This document shows, piece after piece, positions 50,428 to 64,000 of a stretch of DNA of 64,000 nucleotides; positions within the stretch are counted from its first letter, which is position 1, and each line of letters begins with the position of its first letter. Origin of the DNA: Leptospira sanjuanensis. GTDB taxonomy: Bacteria; Spirochaetota; Leptospiria; Leptospirales; Leptospiraceae. A program made the position numbers and the translations under genes. Under the pieces are notes generated by a model. The model was given only the letters and a program-made list of their open reading frames with translations, made no database searches and had not been told where the DNA came from. Location of the stretch: NCBI RefSeq assembly GCF_022267375.1, contig NZ_JAIZBH010000002.1:252001-316000 (forward strand), given 5' to 3'.

Positions 50428-50958
50428 ATGCTCTTACATCGTTTATTCAACTCTTTGAATGTTCTTTCGGGCCGCCCGTCGGCGAAGGCTGAAACATTCC
50501 ATTTTTTGAATGTTTTTCGGAAATGCGGCTTTGCGACGAACCTTCGGCCGTATTTTCGGAGTATTCTGAACAAACCGATTTTCTTTTTCAAAACGAAACC
50601 CTTCGTTTTGAACGGGAGAATTCTTCCGTTGTTCTGGATTTTAACCGCGCTCGTTTTCGCTCAGAACTGCGTGCGACCGGAAGTCGTCTCCGCGGGAGAT
50701 TCGCAGAGTCAGATGTATGCCGCTGCGAGTTACTTGGCGAACAAATGCGGAACGCCGATTCCTCAGCCATTCCCGATTATATTCGAGGAAGTTCAGCAAA
50801 AAAACCTGGATCTTTGCACGATCGCGATCACAAGATCGGAATGTCCTTTTGTTTCTTATCCTTTCGCCTGTGTTCTGCTCTACGTGGACAAACCTCTCGA
50901 CGATATTCCCTGGTATCTCAACTTCCAGGAAACATTCGTAAAAACTAAAATACAGTAA
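50428..50958 (+). CDS. Putative lipoprotein with cysteine-rich C-terminus
   Basis: The frame from 50428 encodes 176 residues. The first 70 are basic and unusual for a signal peptide; the apparent signal/lipobox is LFWILTALVFAQNC, so a TTG start just before it may be the real one. The C-terminal 95 residues have five more Cys (NKCGTP, DLCTIAI, SECPF, FACVLLY) and no recognised domain. It starts 1 bp after the previous gene and ends 8 bp before the TonB receptor gene, so it belongs to the operon. Confidence 0.5.
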   Translation: MLLHRLFNSLNVLSGRPSAKAETFHFLNVFRKCGFATNLRPYFRSILNKPIFFFKTKPFVLNGRILPLFWILTALVFAQNCVRPEVVSAGDSQSQMYAAASYLANKCGTPIPQPFPIIFEEVQQKNLDLCTIAITRSECPFVSYPFACVLLYVDKPLDDIPWYLNFQETFVKTKIQ

Positions 50959-50966
50959 GGCAAACG

Positions 50967-53540
50967 ATGAAGATGTTCGAACGATCCACACAACGAGCCG
51001 TCAAGTTTGGAAAACGGATTCCGTTTTTATTTTTCGTTTTTCTTACGATTCCGATGGCGGAGGTCTTTGCGGAAGTTTCCTTTCGAGGCCGCGTCTTTTC
51101 CCGCAATAAGAGCGCGGGAGAAGCGAACATTACCGTTCGTCTTTCGGAAACCAAGAAATTCTATCAGACCGATGCGGAAGGCTACTTTCAAGCGGTCGTC
51201 CCTTCTCCCGGAACGTATACGTTTCGGATTTTAAGAGACACGGGGATGCAGGAAATTCGGCAAGAGGTAGGAGATACTTCCGAAACCGTAGTTCTTTATA
51301 CGGACAAGGCTTCTACAGCGGGCGGCGGAGTTTCCAAAGGCGGAATCAACGTTACGGGGGAACGGGAAAAACAACTCATGTCCCGTACCAAACTTCGCTT
51401 CGAAGAAATCAAACGAATGCCCGGTACATTCGGAGAACCTCTTCGTGCGATCGAAACGATTCCGGGCGTGGTTCCCGTTTCCGCGTTCGGCGGCGGTGCG
51501 AGCAACTATGTTTTCCGAGGCGCTGACCCCAATACGAACCTTTATCTCTACGACGATCTTCCGATTTTGTATCCGTTTCACTTCGACGGTTTGACCGCGA
51601 CGATCAACGGAAACTTGATCAAGTCCATGGACGTTTACACGGGCGTTCTTCCCGCGAACTTCAACAACGCACTCGGGGGGGTGATCGAAATCGAATCTCC
51701 CGATAAGGTGGAACGTTCCCAGGGAAATTTTTTGACTTCTCTTTGGGCGGCTTCCGCGAACTACCAGACAACGTTTGCGGGAGGGAAAGGTTATATTCTC
51801 GGCGCGGTGAAAGTCGGTTATATCGACAAGACGTTCGAGACGTTAGGCACCATGTCGGGGGGAAGTCTTCTTCCTGACGGAGTTCGTCTTCCGCGCTACA
51901 CCGATTCTCAAGTGAAGATGGTATATAACTTCAACGATCAACATCAGATCTCGTTGTATTCTTTGACCGCAAAGGACGACTTTGCGCTCAATCCTCCCGC
52001 CAAACCGCAGAACGATCCTACCAAGGATCAGCTCGCGGCGTTTGCGGGTGGAAATCTTTCCGCAGGTCAGGGTTATCGCACGCAGGCGATTCGTTATACT
52101 TGGAGACCGATCGAAAACTTCTCCAATCGGATTACGGTCATCAGTTACGATCCGTTCGTGGATTACAACGTTTCCTTGGGTTCCATCAAAGGAAAGCAAA
52201 GGGCGAGCGGGGCTTACAACGGGATTCGTCAAGACGCGTATTGGGATCCGAACAAGCACTTTACGCTGGAGTTCGGTTCCGAAGTCCGTTTCTTGAATTA
52301 CAAAACGACGGGAAGCACGATTCAACAAACCGATCCGAACAACCCCGACCCGAACCCGTATGACACGGCAAGTCCGGACTTTAGAACCGTGCAAGATACG
52401 AACCGAGCACGAAGCAAATACTACAACGCTTATACTACGATGAAGTTCAAGTTCGGCGGTTTGCTGTTCGAGCCGGGCGCGAGATACGATTACATTCCTT
52501 ATATCAAAAACGGGGCTTTGGGTCCTAAGGCGCAACTTTCCTACAAGTTCGAGGGAATCGGAAAGGGAACCACCGTATTCGGAGGAGCGGGAGAACACTT
52601 TAACTTTCCGTTAAGTACTCAATTCTCCGAAGAAAGCGGAAACCCTCACCTGAAGTTTCAAAAGGCATTCAAATACGGCGGAGGGATCGATCAACAAGTC
52701 ACTTCCGATTGGCAGGTCAAGGGAGAAGTATTCAAACAGGAATTCTCCAACCTGATCGTGGACGATCCGTACATCACCGATTTTATCGGAAAGAACGCGG
52801 ATCAGTACGGAAGAGTATTGCAGCCGTACGTCTTGAACAAACCTCTGAATTATTCGAACAACGGAACGGGTCATTCCAGAGGATACGAATTCGTGATCCG
52901 TAAAACCGCGGCTCCCGGAACGAGGGATTGGTTCGGATGGATTTCCTACACTTGGTCGCAAACATTCAGAAATTCTAATATTTATAAGCCCGACGGAATC
53001 ATGGCTCCCGTTGCGACCGGACCTGAACAAAGGCTTCTTGCGCAGACCTATCACAACTCGAAAGAAACCTTATACAACTACGACCGAACTCATATCATCA
53101 ACATGGTTTTCGGTTGGAGATTCAGTCAGGATTGGCAGTTCGGAGCGAGATGGTCTTATCTGACTTCCATGCCGATCACTCCGATCGTCGGGGACGACGG
53201 CGGTAAATTTTCCAATCCGGCCAACAATCAAACGATTTGGATTCCGACCTCCGCGAACAACCCGTATCTCGCGGATTATACGAACACGAAACGTATGGCG
53301 GACTATCATCGATTGGACATTCGGATCGACCGATTCTTAAACTACGAATGGGGTTACGTAAATACGTTCTTCGAAGTGATCAACGTGTATATGAGGCAGA
53401 ACGTCGCCGGACAAGACTTCGACGTTACGCGCCCTTACTCTGCGACCAACCCGAAACCGTCGCAGACGTTCGGAACGCTTACGCTTCCGGGCGGAACGGT
53501 CATTCCTTTCTTTAACATCGGGATCGAGGTGAAGTTCTAA
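50967..53540 (+). CDS. TonB-dependent receptor with N-terminal carboxypeptidase-regulatory domain
   Basis: The 857-residue protein has a signal peptide, a CarboxypepD_reg-like beta domain (about 35-105; SFRGRVFSRNKSAGEANI, DAEGYFQAVVPSPGTYTF), a plug domain (PGTFGEPLRAIETIPGVVPVS, FRGADPNTNLYLYDDLPILYP) and a barrel ending FFNIGIEVKF. The regulatory-domain type is common in receptors for oligosaccharides, peptides or metal complexes. The substrate is unknown. It is clustered with its own ExbB, ExbD and TonB, suggesting a dedicated energy system. Its stop overlaps the next start (TAATG). Confidence 0.9.
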   Translation: MKMFERSTQRAVKFGKRIPFLFFVFLTIPMAEVFAEVSFRGRVFSRNKSAGEANITVRLSETKKFYQTDAEGYFQAVVPSPGTYTFRILRDTGMQEIRQEVGDTSETVVLYTDKASTAGGGVSKGGINVTGEREKQLMSRTKLRFEEIKRMPGTFGEPLRAIETIPGVVPVSAFGGGASNYVFRGADPNTNLYLYDDLPILYPFHFDGLTATINGNLIKSMDVYTGVLPANFNNALGGVIEIESPDKVERSQGNFLTSLWAASANYQTTFAGGKGYILGAVKVGYIDKTFETLGTMSGGSLLPDGVRLPRYTDSQVKMVYNFNDQHQISLYSLTAKDDFALNPPAKPQNDPTKDQLAAFAGGNLSAGQGYRTQAIRYTWRPIENFSNRITVISYDPFVDYNVSLGSIKGKQRASGAYNGIRQDAYWDPNKHFTLEFGSEVRFLNYKTTGSTIQQTDPNNPDPNPYDTASPDFRTVQDTNRARSKYYNAYTTMKFKFGGLLFEPGARYDYIPYIKNGALGPKAQLSYKFEGIGKGTTVFGGAGEHFNFPLSTQFSEESGNPHLKFQKAFKYGGGIDQQVTSDWQVKGEVFKQEFSNLIVDDPYITDFIGKNADQYGRVLQPYVLNKPLNYSNNGTGHSRGYEFVIRKTAAPGTRDWFGWISYTWSQTFRNSNIYKPDGIMAPVATGPEQRLLAQTYHNSKETLYNYDRTHIINMVFGWRFSQDWQFGARWSYLTSMPITPIVGDDGGKFSNPANNQTIWIPTSANNPYLADYTNTKRMADYHRLDIRIDRFLNYEWGYVNTFFEVINVYMRQNVAGQDFDVTRPYSATNPKPSQTFGTLTLPGGTVIPFFNIGIEVKF

Positions 53541-54058
53541 TGAAACGGAATCCGTTCACTCTTCTTAAAAAAATCGTAAGAAACGTCTTTAACGTTTTTG
53601 TAATCGTGTACGTAATCTGGAACTGTAACAACCTTCCGAACGAAGACGACAGTTTCAATCGGGACAATGAGAAGCGAGTGATTCTTCAGTATCTACTTTT
53701 ACCGCCTACGGACCCGATTCAGTCTTGTATCGCTTCTTTGCAGGCGGCACAGATTTGTCTGAATAAGGCTCCCGACCTTCCTACTCCTCTTTCCGAACTT
53801 GCGATCGTGACTTTATTCAGCGGAGGCGACGCGTCCGCCGGAACGTATCAGAATTTTTGCAATAACCTGGTGAATTCCGCGACGTTCGCGAAGTTTACTC
53901 CCCGCGCGAAAGCCTGCGTGATGGATTGCAACCGTTCGTATTGGGTGAATAAAAATTCCGCGGGAACCTGCGGAGAAGGCGGGCTTTCTCAGATATCGGG
54001 ACTTTCCACCGGAACGTTTTCCTGTACAAAGACCTGCGTGAGTATTTCGGGAGAATGA
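53540..54058 (+). CDS. Cysteine-rich lipoprotein next to the TonB receptor
   Basis: The 172-residue protein starts within the receptor stop. A basic N-terminus and hydrophobic helix end in a loose lipobox VIWNC. The mature part has eight further cysteines in pairs (IQSCIAS, QICLNKA, NFCNN, KACVMDCNR, GTCGEG, FSCTKTCVS), enough for four disulfides. No family was recognised. Tight coupling to the receptor suggests a surface-exposed partner that might bind the ligand, in the way HmuY does for its receptor. Confidence 0.65.
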   Translation: MKRNPFTLLKKIVRNVFNVFVIVYVIWNCNNLPNEDDSFNRDNEKRVILQYLLLPPTDPIQSCIASLQAAQICLNKAPDLPTPLSELAIVTLFSGGDASAGTYQNFCNNLVNSATFAKFTPRAKACVMDCNRSYWVNKNSAGTCGEGGLSQISGLSTGTFSCTKTCVSISGE

Positions 54059-54155
54059 GGAACAAGTTAACAAGTCTCGAAAAAGAACACCGTGAAAATC
54101 GAGTGACTTTGATGTCGGTTTTAAAAAATAAAGAATATTTAGAGGATCCAAAATT

Positions 54156-54770
54156 ATGACTATGTATTTAGTTGAATACGGCGAGACGTTCATCTTTATA
54201 GTGATGCTCGTAGCAAGTATCGTCGCTCTCGCAGTAGGCACCGAAAGAATTCTTATCTTTCGCAGAAGTCTTAGAAACACGGACGCAATTCTACCCATCT
54301 TAACTTCCGAAATCAGAAAGGGAGATTTCAGCGCGGTGAAAACCGTAGCTTCCGAAAATCCGGGAAACATCTACGCGAAGTTTTCCCAGTTTTCCGCGGA
54401 GCAGTACGAAGTCGGTCACGACGCTCTTTCGGAATTGCAGGAAGGAAGAATCATCGGCGAACGAGTCGAACTCGAAAATCATCTTCCGATTCTGAATACT
54501 CTCGGAAACAACGCTCCGTTTATCGGTCTTTTAGGAACGGTTCTCGGTGTGATCAAGGCTTTTTACGGATTGGGAACTCTGGGAAGCACGGGAGCGGAAT
54601 TTGTGATGAGAAGTATCTCCACCGCACTTCTTGCGACCGCGGCCGGTCTGGGGGTTGCGATTCCCGTGGTAATGGCGAACAACTATTTTACCCGTAAGTT
54701 GAAAGTGATTCAGGCAAATTTGGAGATTCTTTCCAGAGAGTTTCTTGCAAGTCTTTCTCGCAAGAAATAG
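54156..54770 (+). CDS. exbB: ExbB/TolQ-family proton channel subunit
   Basis: The 204-residue protein has three membrane helices with the conserved last two: LPILNTLGNNAPFIGLLGTVLGVIKAF and STALLATAAGLGVAIPVVMANNYF. The cytosolic loop contains a coiled stretch. It assembles with ExbD to convert the proton gradient into force for TonB. It is 97 bp after the lipoprotein gene and 18 bp before exbD. This copy is distinct from the smaller ExbB-like protein at 23.3-23.9 kb. Confidence 0.92.
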   Translation: MTMYLVEYGETFIFIVMLVASIVALAVGTERILIFRRSLRNTDAILPILTSEIRKGDFSAVKTVASENPGNIYAKFSQFSAEQYEVGHDALSELQEGRIIGERVELENHLPILNTLGNNAPFIGLLGTVLGVIKAFYGLGTLGSTGAEFVMRSISTALLATAAGLGVAIPVVMANNYFTRKLKVIQANLEILSREFLASLSRKK

Positions 54771-54788
54771 AATAAGGAGAATTCGAAT

Positions 54789-55193
54789 ATGGCAGGCTCT
54801 GCTCCCTCCGGCGACGGAGAAGAAATAGGCAACATCAATATCACTCCGATGGTGGACGTGATTCTGGTTCTTCTGGTGATCTTTATGGTCACCGCGAACT
54901 TTTTGAAAAAAGAATCCATCAACATCAACCTTCCGAAAGTGGAAGCCGCGGACCCGAACGTCGCGCAATCGGTTCAAGTCGCTTTGACCAAGGACGGCAA
55001 GATTCTTTTGGAAGGAGCGGATACTTCGATCGAAAAGTTGAAGGCACATCTCGAACGGGATTCCAAGATCAGACCGAACATGCGTCTGACTCTTTCGGCC
55101 GATTCTTCCCTTCCGTATGGGAAAATCGCGGAAACGATGGGAGTGATCCGCAAAGCGGGCGTCACAAAAATTGCTCTTTCGGTAAAACGTTAG
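54789..55193 (+). CDS. exbD: ExbD/TolR-family protein
   Basis: The 134-residue protein has a cytosolic N-terminus, the helix INITPMVDVILVLLVIFMVTANF with the essential Asp, and a periplasmic domain with LTLSADSSLPYGKIAETM. It forms the motor with the preceding ExbB. The TonB gene follows by 19 bp. The helix and Asp match ExbD rather than a structural homologue. Confidence 0.93.
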   Translation: MAGSAPSGDGEEIGNINITPMVDVILVLLVIFMVTANFLKKESININLPKVEAADPNVAQSVQVALTKDGKILLEGADTSIEKLKAHLERDSKIRPNMRLTLSADSSLPYGKIAETMGVIRKAGVTKIALSVKR

Positions 55194-55212
55194 ACGAAAC
55201 GGGAAAGATAGA

Positions 55213-55851
<639 letters not shown>

Positions 55852-56032
55852 ATTTCTCCTTCGATCTTCGAAAGTTCGTTTTATAAAGTTCCCGTTCGCG
55901 AAATTTTTTCGATTCTTTGGAAAGAAACGAAATACGCATCCGCTTTTAAAAATTAAAAAATTTCTTGCGGTGTCCATTTGAAGGCCGATACTTCACCCTT
56001 GGTCGAAAAGAATCGGCCAGATGGAGACAAAG

Positions 56033-56491
56033 ATGAATCTAAAAGCGTTTGCTTGGATCGGTTTACTTATAATCACATTGCCGCTTTGGTCGGTACCCAC
56101 TCCTCCCACGCTCGAAACTCAGGTTAAGAATTCTGATTATATCGCGTTGACTCGGATCACGAACGTCCGCGAGAAAAAAATTTCCGAAACTTCGATTTCG
56201 GTGACCGCCACCGTTGAAATTTTAAAACCTTGGAAAGGCGCCGAAAAACTTCCGGTTAAATTCGAAATCGGTTTTATGATCTTCCCCGAACTTTTGGGAA
56301 AATGGCTGAAGGCCGCTCCTCCGGAAGGAGATTACATCCTATTCTTAAATCAGAAAACCGTAAAAGACAGCAAGGGCATCGAGTCCTCCTTGATCGCTCT
56401 CTACGAACCGCATCCTTTCGCGTTTAAGGAATATTCCAGAGAGACCGAGGACAAAATCCGGGAAACGATTCAGGCTCAAAAAGGAGAGTAA
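56033..56491 (+). CDS. Small secreted protein upstream of the papain-like protease
   Basis: The ATG at 56033 is chosen because GGAG lies six bases upstream; an ATG at 56021 lacks a site. A 7-bp inverted repeat (GGCCGAT/ATCGGCC) lies just before. The product (152 residues) has a signal peptide (FAWIGLLIITLPLWS) and a beta-barrel-like mature part containing SDYIALTRITNVREKK, VEILKPWKG and EGDYILFLNQK, a strand order seen in NTR/TIMP-like OB folds, though the Cys residues of TIMP are absent. It is 12 bp before the cysteine protease gene and may be its partner or inhibitor; this is speculative. Confidence 0.55.
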   Translation: MNLKAFAWIGLLIITLPLWSVPTPPTLETQVKNSDYIALTRITNVREKKISETSISVTATVEILKPWKGAEKLPVKFEIGFMIFPELLGKWLKAAPPEGDYILFLNQKTVKDSKGIESSLIALYEPHPFAFKEYSRETEDKIRETIQAQKGE

Positions 56492-56503
56492 GAGGAAACG
56501 TAT

Positions 56504-58903
56504 ATGAGAATTTTAAAATATACTATTTTATCTTCCGTTCTTTTGTTCACGGCGTATTCTTCCGTTGTCGCTCAACCTTCCGTGCGCGGTCTCGGAATGA
56601 AACAGGAATCCGCCGAACTTCTTTCTTCTTTGAAGGAAACGAATCCGTACGGAATCTCTCACAGAGGTCTTGCTTCCAGCGTAGACTTGTCCTCTTCCAT
56701 GCCTCCGGTCGGAAATCAAGGCGAACAAGGTAGCTGTGTCGCTTGGTCCACGGCTTACGCGACGAAAAGTTTCCAGGAATACATCGAAAGAAAAAGTTCC
56801 CAGAATTGGTCTTTGCGGACAAACGGCGGAACTCCGGACTACAGCAAAGTTTTTTCTCCCGCGTTTATCTACAATCAGATCAACGGAGGAAGGGACAACG
56901 GATCTCTCATCTCCGACGCGATGCGCGTGATGGTGGAAATGGGCGCGGCTCCTTGGGAAACCATGCCTTACAATCCCGCCGATTATAGGGCCCGTCCCCC
57001 GCAAGCCGCCATCGAAGCCGCCGCAAAATACAAGGCGAAAGAATTCTTACGCGTGAAGACGACCGATATGAGCGAGATCAAAGCGCAATTGGCGGAAGGA
57101 AAGCCGGTGGTTGCAGGAATTTTGGTATATGAGAATTTCTTCAATATCAAAGGAAATCAAATCTACAAAGACGGACTCGGTAAAACCTACGGAGGTCATG
57201 CGATCGCTCTTGTCGGTTACGACGATTCTAAAAACGCGGTGAAGTTCATCAACTCTTGGGGAACGGATTGGGGCGATCAAGGATACGGTTATATCGATTA
57301 TCGCTGGTTTACTCGAATCTGCCAAGGCGCGTTTGTGATGATCGATCAAGTCGAAGCGGTAAGCGATCAAGGCAAACCCGATTCCAATACGCCGGAACCG
57401 ACGAGCGTTGCGAGCGATTCCAATCCGGTTGCACCCGCGTCGATCACCGCTTCCCAGGGAAGTTTTACCGATAAGGTTTTGATCAACTGGGAAATCGTTC
57501 CCGGCGCGATCGGTTATGAGATTCACAGAAAGGGTCCGGGAGATTCGGGTTTTGCAAAGATCGGTTTGTCCGGAACGAACAGCTTCAATGACGACGGAGT
57601 TCAACCGAATCTCGCGTATCGATATAAGATTCTTACGCTGACGGATTCTTCCTCTTCCGATTTGTCTCAAGGAGAAGTGGTAGGTTTCGCGAAAACGGAA
57701 GAATTAAAACCTCCTCCGAAAGTTCTCGGAGTGAAAGCGACGCAAGGACAATACGATAATAAGATCGAACTTACCTGGGAACCGGGCGACGCTTCTTCCG
57801 AATATCAGATTTTTAAATGGAATAAAACTCAGAAACGGTATAACCCGATCGGAAATTCCAAGATCAACAATTACGTGGATAATTCCGCCGCGCGAAAAGG
57901 TGTCGTCGAAATCTACGTCGTTTCCGCAAAACTCGGCGGCAAAACGGGAGAACCTTCGGACGCTGCGAGCGGATTTACCGCGCAACCGAAAACTCCTCCC
58001 GCAAAACCTCTGGGGTTGACCGCGAGTCGAGGTTCGTATCAGAATAAGATCGAGTTGAAATGGCGAAAGGTTTCCGGGGCTTCGAAGTATTACATCTTTC
58101 GATACGTGAAGTCCGGTTGGATCGGAGGCGGCGCTTGGGAAAAAATTTCCGAAACCGGAGCGGAAGAATTCATCGATGAGAATCTTCCCGCACGGTACGC
58201 GTATTACTCCGTAACCGCGGTGAACTTGGAAGGAAAGAACGGCCCGTTCTCCAGTTTCGCATATGGATTCACGGATCCGAACAAACAAAGAGGAGTAAAA
58301 CTACCTTCTCCGGAAAACCTCAAAGGGGTTCTGGACGCAAAGGCAGGGAAGATCAGCCTCACTTGGGATAAAACCAAGGACGCATCCGAATATTATGTTT
58401 TTCGCAAGAAGCGAGGGGAATCCAAATGGACCTTTTTGGCTTCTGCGGGAAATAAGAATTCGTATGTAGCCGACGTTCCCGAAAAAGAAGTTCTCTTTTT
58501 GTATTCCGTTACTTCCAAGACCGATCTCGGCGGAGAAAGCGGGAACTCGTTGCCGGTTTCCGCCGTACTTTCTACCGCCGTGACCGCTCCTAAGAAAAGA
58601 ACCTTCGGCGGAGATTCCACACTGGAGAAGTTCAAAGGACCTTGGACGGCGATGGCGTGGGACGGAAGCAACGGCGTGAGTCAGGTTCTTCTGGAGATCG
58701 AAAGCTCGGATAACGTCAATTATACGGTTAAGTTCAACAAGAAGAAGATCTTCGAAGGAAAATACGTGGAGGAATCCCCGATCATCGATAAGGACGGAAA
58801 GTTCAAGATCGAAATCGAAAAAACCGGAGACGCACTTTCGGTTACGATGAAGGATCCGAGCATCGTAAATCAAAAATCGAATCTTTCATTCTTGAAAGAA
58901 TGA
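56504..58903 (+). CDS. Secreted papain-like (C1) cysteine protease with fibronectin-III-like repeats
   Basis: The 799-residue precursor has a signal peptide, a short N-terminal segment and a papain catalytic domain: PPVGNQGEQGSCVAWSTAYA (Gln72, Cys78), YGGHAIALVGYD (His232) and FINSWGTDWGDQGYGY (Asn250). Four FnIII-like repeats follow (about 310-700; each with a Trp-containing strand and a Tyr-rich strand such as SGASKYYIFRYV), then a C-terminal beta domain. The propeptide region is short, so activation may differ from classical cathepsins. The export signal and repeats suggest an extracellular protease acting on host or matrix proteins. Confidence 0.85.
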   Translation: MRILKYTILSSVLLFTAYSSVVAQPSVRGLGMKQESAELLSSLKETNPYGISHRGLASSVDLSSSMPPVGNQGEQGSCVAWSTAYATKSFQEYIERKSSQNWSLRTNGGTPDYSKVFSPAFIYNQINGGRDNGSLISDAMRVMVEMGAAPWETMPYNPADYRARPPQAAIEAAAKYKAKEFLRVKTTDMSEIKAQLAEGKPVVAGILVYENFFNIKGNQIYKDGLGKTYGGHAIALVGYDDSKNAVKFINSWGTDWGDQGYGYIDYRWFTRICQGAFVMIDQVEAVSDQGKPDSNTPEPTSVASDSNPVAPASITASQGSFTDKVLINWEIVPGAIGYEIHRKGPGDSGFAKIGLSGTNSFNDDGVQPNLAYRYKILTLTDSSSSDLSQGEVVGFAKTEELKPPPKVLGVKATQGQYDNKIELTWEPGDASSEYQIFKWNKTQKRYNPIGNSKINNYVDNSAARKGVVEIYVVSAKLGGKTGEPSDAASGFTAQPKTPPAKPLGLTASRGSYQNKIELKWRKVSGASKYYIFRYVKSGWIGGGAWEKISETGAEEFIDENLPARYAYYSVTAVNLEGKNGPFSSFAYGFTDPNKQRGVKLPSPENLKGVLDAKAGKISLTWDKTKDASEYYVFRKKRGESKWTFLASAGNKNSYVADVPEKEVLFLYSVTSKTDLGGESGNSLPVSAVLSTAVTAPKKRTFGGDSTLEKFKGPWTAMAWDGSNGVSQVLLEIESSDNVNYTVKFNKKKIFEGKYVEESPIIDKDGKFKIEIEKTGDALSVTMKDPSIVNQKSNLSFLKE

Positions 58904-58935
58904 TTTAGGAAAACTGCAACATTCGAAACACGATC

Positions 58936-58970
58936 GAATCCCGCCCGTCGACGATCGACCGGCGGGATTC
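58936..58970. terminator. Strong bidirectional hairpin between convergent genes
   Basis: Arms GAATCCCGCC (58936-58945) and GGCGGGATTC (58961-58970) are perfect, with an inner stem GTCGA/TCGAC around CGA and a single C-C mismatch. It separates the protease gene (ending 58903) from the convergent EAL-like gene (ending 58977). No long T-run is present on either side. Confidence 0.7.
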
Positions 58971-58976
58971 CCGACT

Positions 58977-60329
<1,353 letters not shown>

Positions 60330-60421
60330 TTTAGCCTTTGTATTCAAAAGATCCGTTGGAATGCGGATTTGAAATCCGTCCATCAAGAAGGTTCTAATAA
60401 AAAGATCCGATGGACGATTTT

Positions 60422-62265
<1,844 letters not shown>

Positions 62266-62276
62266 GTCTTTTCACC

Positions 62277-63305
<1,029 letters not shown>

Positions 63306-63446
63306 ACGAAATCTCCTGAAGGGAAATTAAAGCAAGTTTATTGTCGTTTTGAACGCATCCGAGAAATTAGAAAATTAAAAAAGTGCGGAAAAGAAAGCTT
63401 TGCAATTGTTTTCATTGATCGAGTCGGAATCGATCTCACCGACCGG

Positions 63447-64000
63447 TTAGTGTTCGCGGATCATTCGATATTGATTGTAAAGAGTATCGTCCGAATCGAA
63501 AACGGCTTCGGATAAGGCGAGGATTTCTCCCGATTGAAGAGATACAACGCGAAGCTGAAGCAAAAACGTCTGATCGTTGAACTGAACCGTTCCTAAAAGC
63601 AAAAGATCCACTCCCGATAACTTCCCGATTTCCAAACTTTTGTCCGAGAGCACCAGCCCCGATTTTTGAAAACTTTGCTCGTCGATGAGCCGGCCCAGTT
63701 GCGATTTTTCCACGAGAATCAGCTTTCCGGGCTCTGACATCTGCGGTAGAAGCTGAGAAGAAATCGTGCTTCCGAGCAGGGTCGGCGCTCCGTTTTCGTT
63801 TAATAAAGGTAAGATCGCGAGTTTGAGGGCGTTCTTTTTATCAGGGAAAGAAGCCGCGCGGTTGGTTTGGATTTGTTTTTTCAAAGCGGAAGAAGTTTCT
63901 TCCAAAACGGTATTCAACGGTTTTGCCGTGTTGTGTCTCGCGGATCTTCCGTTGCCCGCACAAGCGAAGATCAAAAACGAACTTAGGAATATGATAAAAA
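63447..64000 (-). CDS. FlgO/CsgG-like lipoprotein, start outside the window
   Basis: The frame stays open to the window end. The visible part begins with a hydrophobic stretch (FIIFLSSFLIFAC), which is the lipobox region, so only the first residues are missing. About 175 residues follow with ALKLAILPLLNENGAPTLLGSTISSQL, ILVEKSQLGRLIDEQ and LSGVDLLLLGTVQF, the pattern of FlgO/CsgG-like domains that form oligomers in the envelope. It is convergent with the hydrolase gene across 141 bp without an evident terminator. Confidence is moderate because the N-terminus is cut. Confidence 0.65.
   Translation of the reverse strand, partial: FIIFLSSFLIFACAGNGRSARHNTAKPLNTVLEETSSALKKQIQTNRAASFPDKKNALKLAILPLLNENGAPTLLGSTISSQLLPQMSEPGKLILVEKSQLGRLIDEQSFQKSGLVLSDKSLEIGKLSGVDLLLLGTVQFNDQTFLLQLRVVSLQSGEILALSEAVFDSDDTLYNQYRMIREH

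Noticed and set aside
50428..50640. Frameshift or gene fusion suspected because of a basic 70-residue stretch before the lipobox
   Set aside because: No disrupted frame is seen; a later start codon (TTG) before the signal peptide explains it more simply.

Overview
The window looks like chromosomal DNA of a spirochaete of the genus Leptospira, probably a species with GC in the mid-40s percent judging by eye. Reasons: an LruC-type lipoprotein, many lipoproteins with loose spirochaetal lipoboxes, DUF1574-like SGNH proteins next to MBOAT acyltransferases, a eukaryotic-type UDP-glucose pyrophosphorylase, and a complete mutA-mutB-meaB set. No rRNA, tRNA, insertion sequence, prophage or CRISPR array was recognised. 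Naming the genus is inference; the species cannot be told from the sequence alone.

Layout. 0-4 kb: the tail of an MFS transporter, then a minus-strand haem-uptake-like operon (small lipoprotein, HmuY-like lipoprotein, TonB-dependent receptor) whose upstream region carries repeated dyads. 4-12.5 kb: an LRR lipoprotein, an M30-like zinc protease lipoprotein, a YbaB/EbfC protein, a putative outer-membrane barrel, a Lon-like protease with a decayed ATPase part, and queA. 12.6-22.9 kb: a plus-strand surface-glycan region with a GT87, a GT4, a GT-C-like protein and two tandem MBOAT + SGNH modules, ending in a MazG-like pyrophosphohydrolase. 22.9-31.2 kb: an ExbB/ExbD pair, ubiE/menG, an LruC-domain lipoprotein, a PrsW-like protease, an O-antigen ligase-like protein, and a DksA-like gene with rpmG (L33; only 54 codons).

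31.5-38.9 kb is the most accessory-looking part: a membrane-bound LuxR-type regulator, an 88-residue CxxCH protein, and a tightly packed seven-gene minus-strand operon made almost entirely of exported or membrane-anchored proteins around a secreted SGNH hydrolase. It is followed by a 0.6-kb gene-free stretch with compensating palindromes. 38.9-49.1 kb returns to housekeeping functions: a BASS transporter, a class V aminotransferase, a ferritin-like protein with a histone-H1-like tail, a YhhN lysoplasmalogenase, TerC, and the methylmalonyl-CoA mutase operon.

49.3-55.9 kb is a self-contained TonB system: a 33-bp palindrome over a promoter, three lipoproteins (two of them look paralogous), a carboxypeptidase-regulatory-domain TonB receptor, a cysteine-rich lipoprotein, then ExbB, ExbD and TonB. 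56-64 kb holds a secreted papain-like protease with four fibronectin-III-like repeats and a small secreted neighbour, a degenerate EAL protein, UDP-glucose pyrophosphorylase, a lipase-like protein whose nucleophile serine is replaced by asparagine and which ends in a lysine-rich tail, and a FlgO/CsgG-like lipoprotein cut by the window edge. The best candidates for undescribed biology are the 33-38 kb exported operon, the lipoprotein-rich TonB operon with its palindrome, and the two proteins with H1-like tails.
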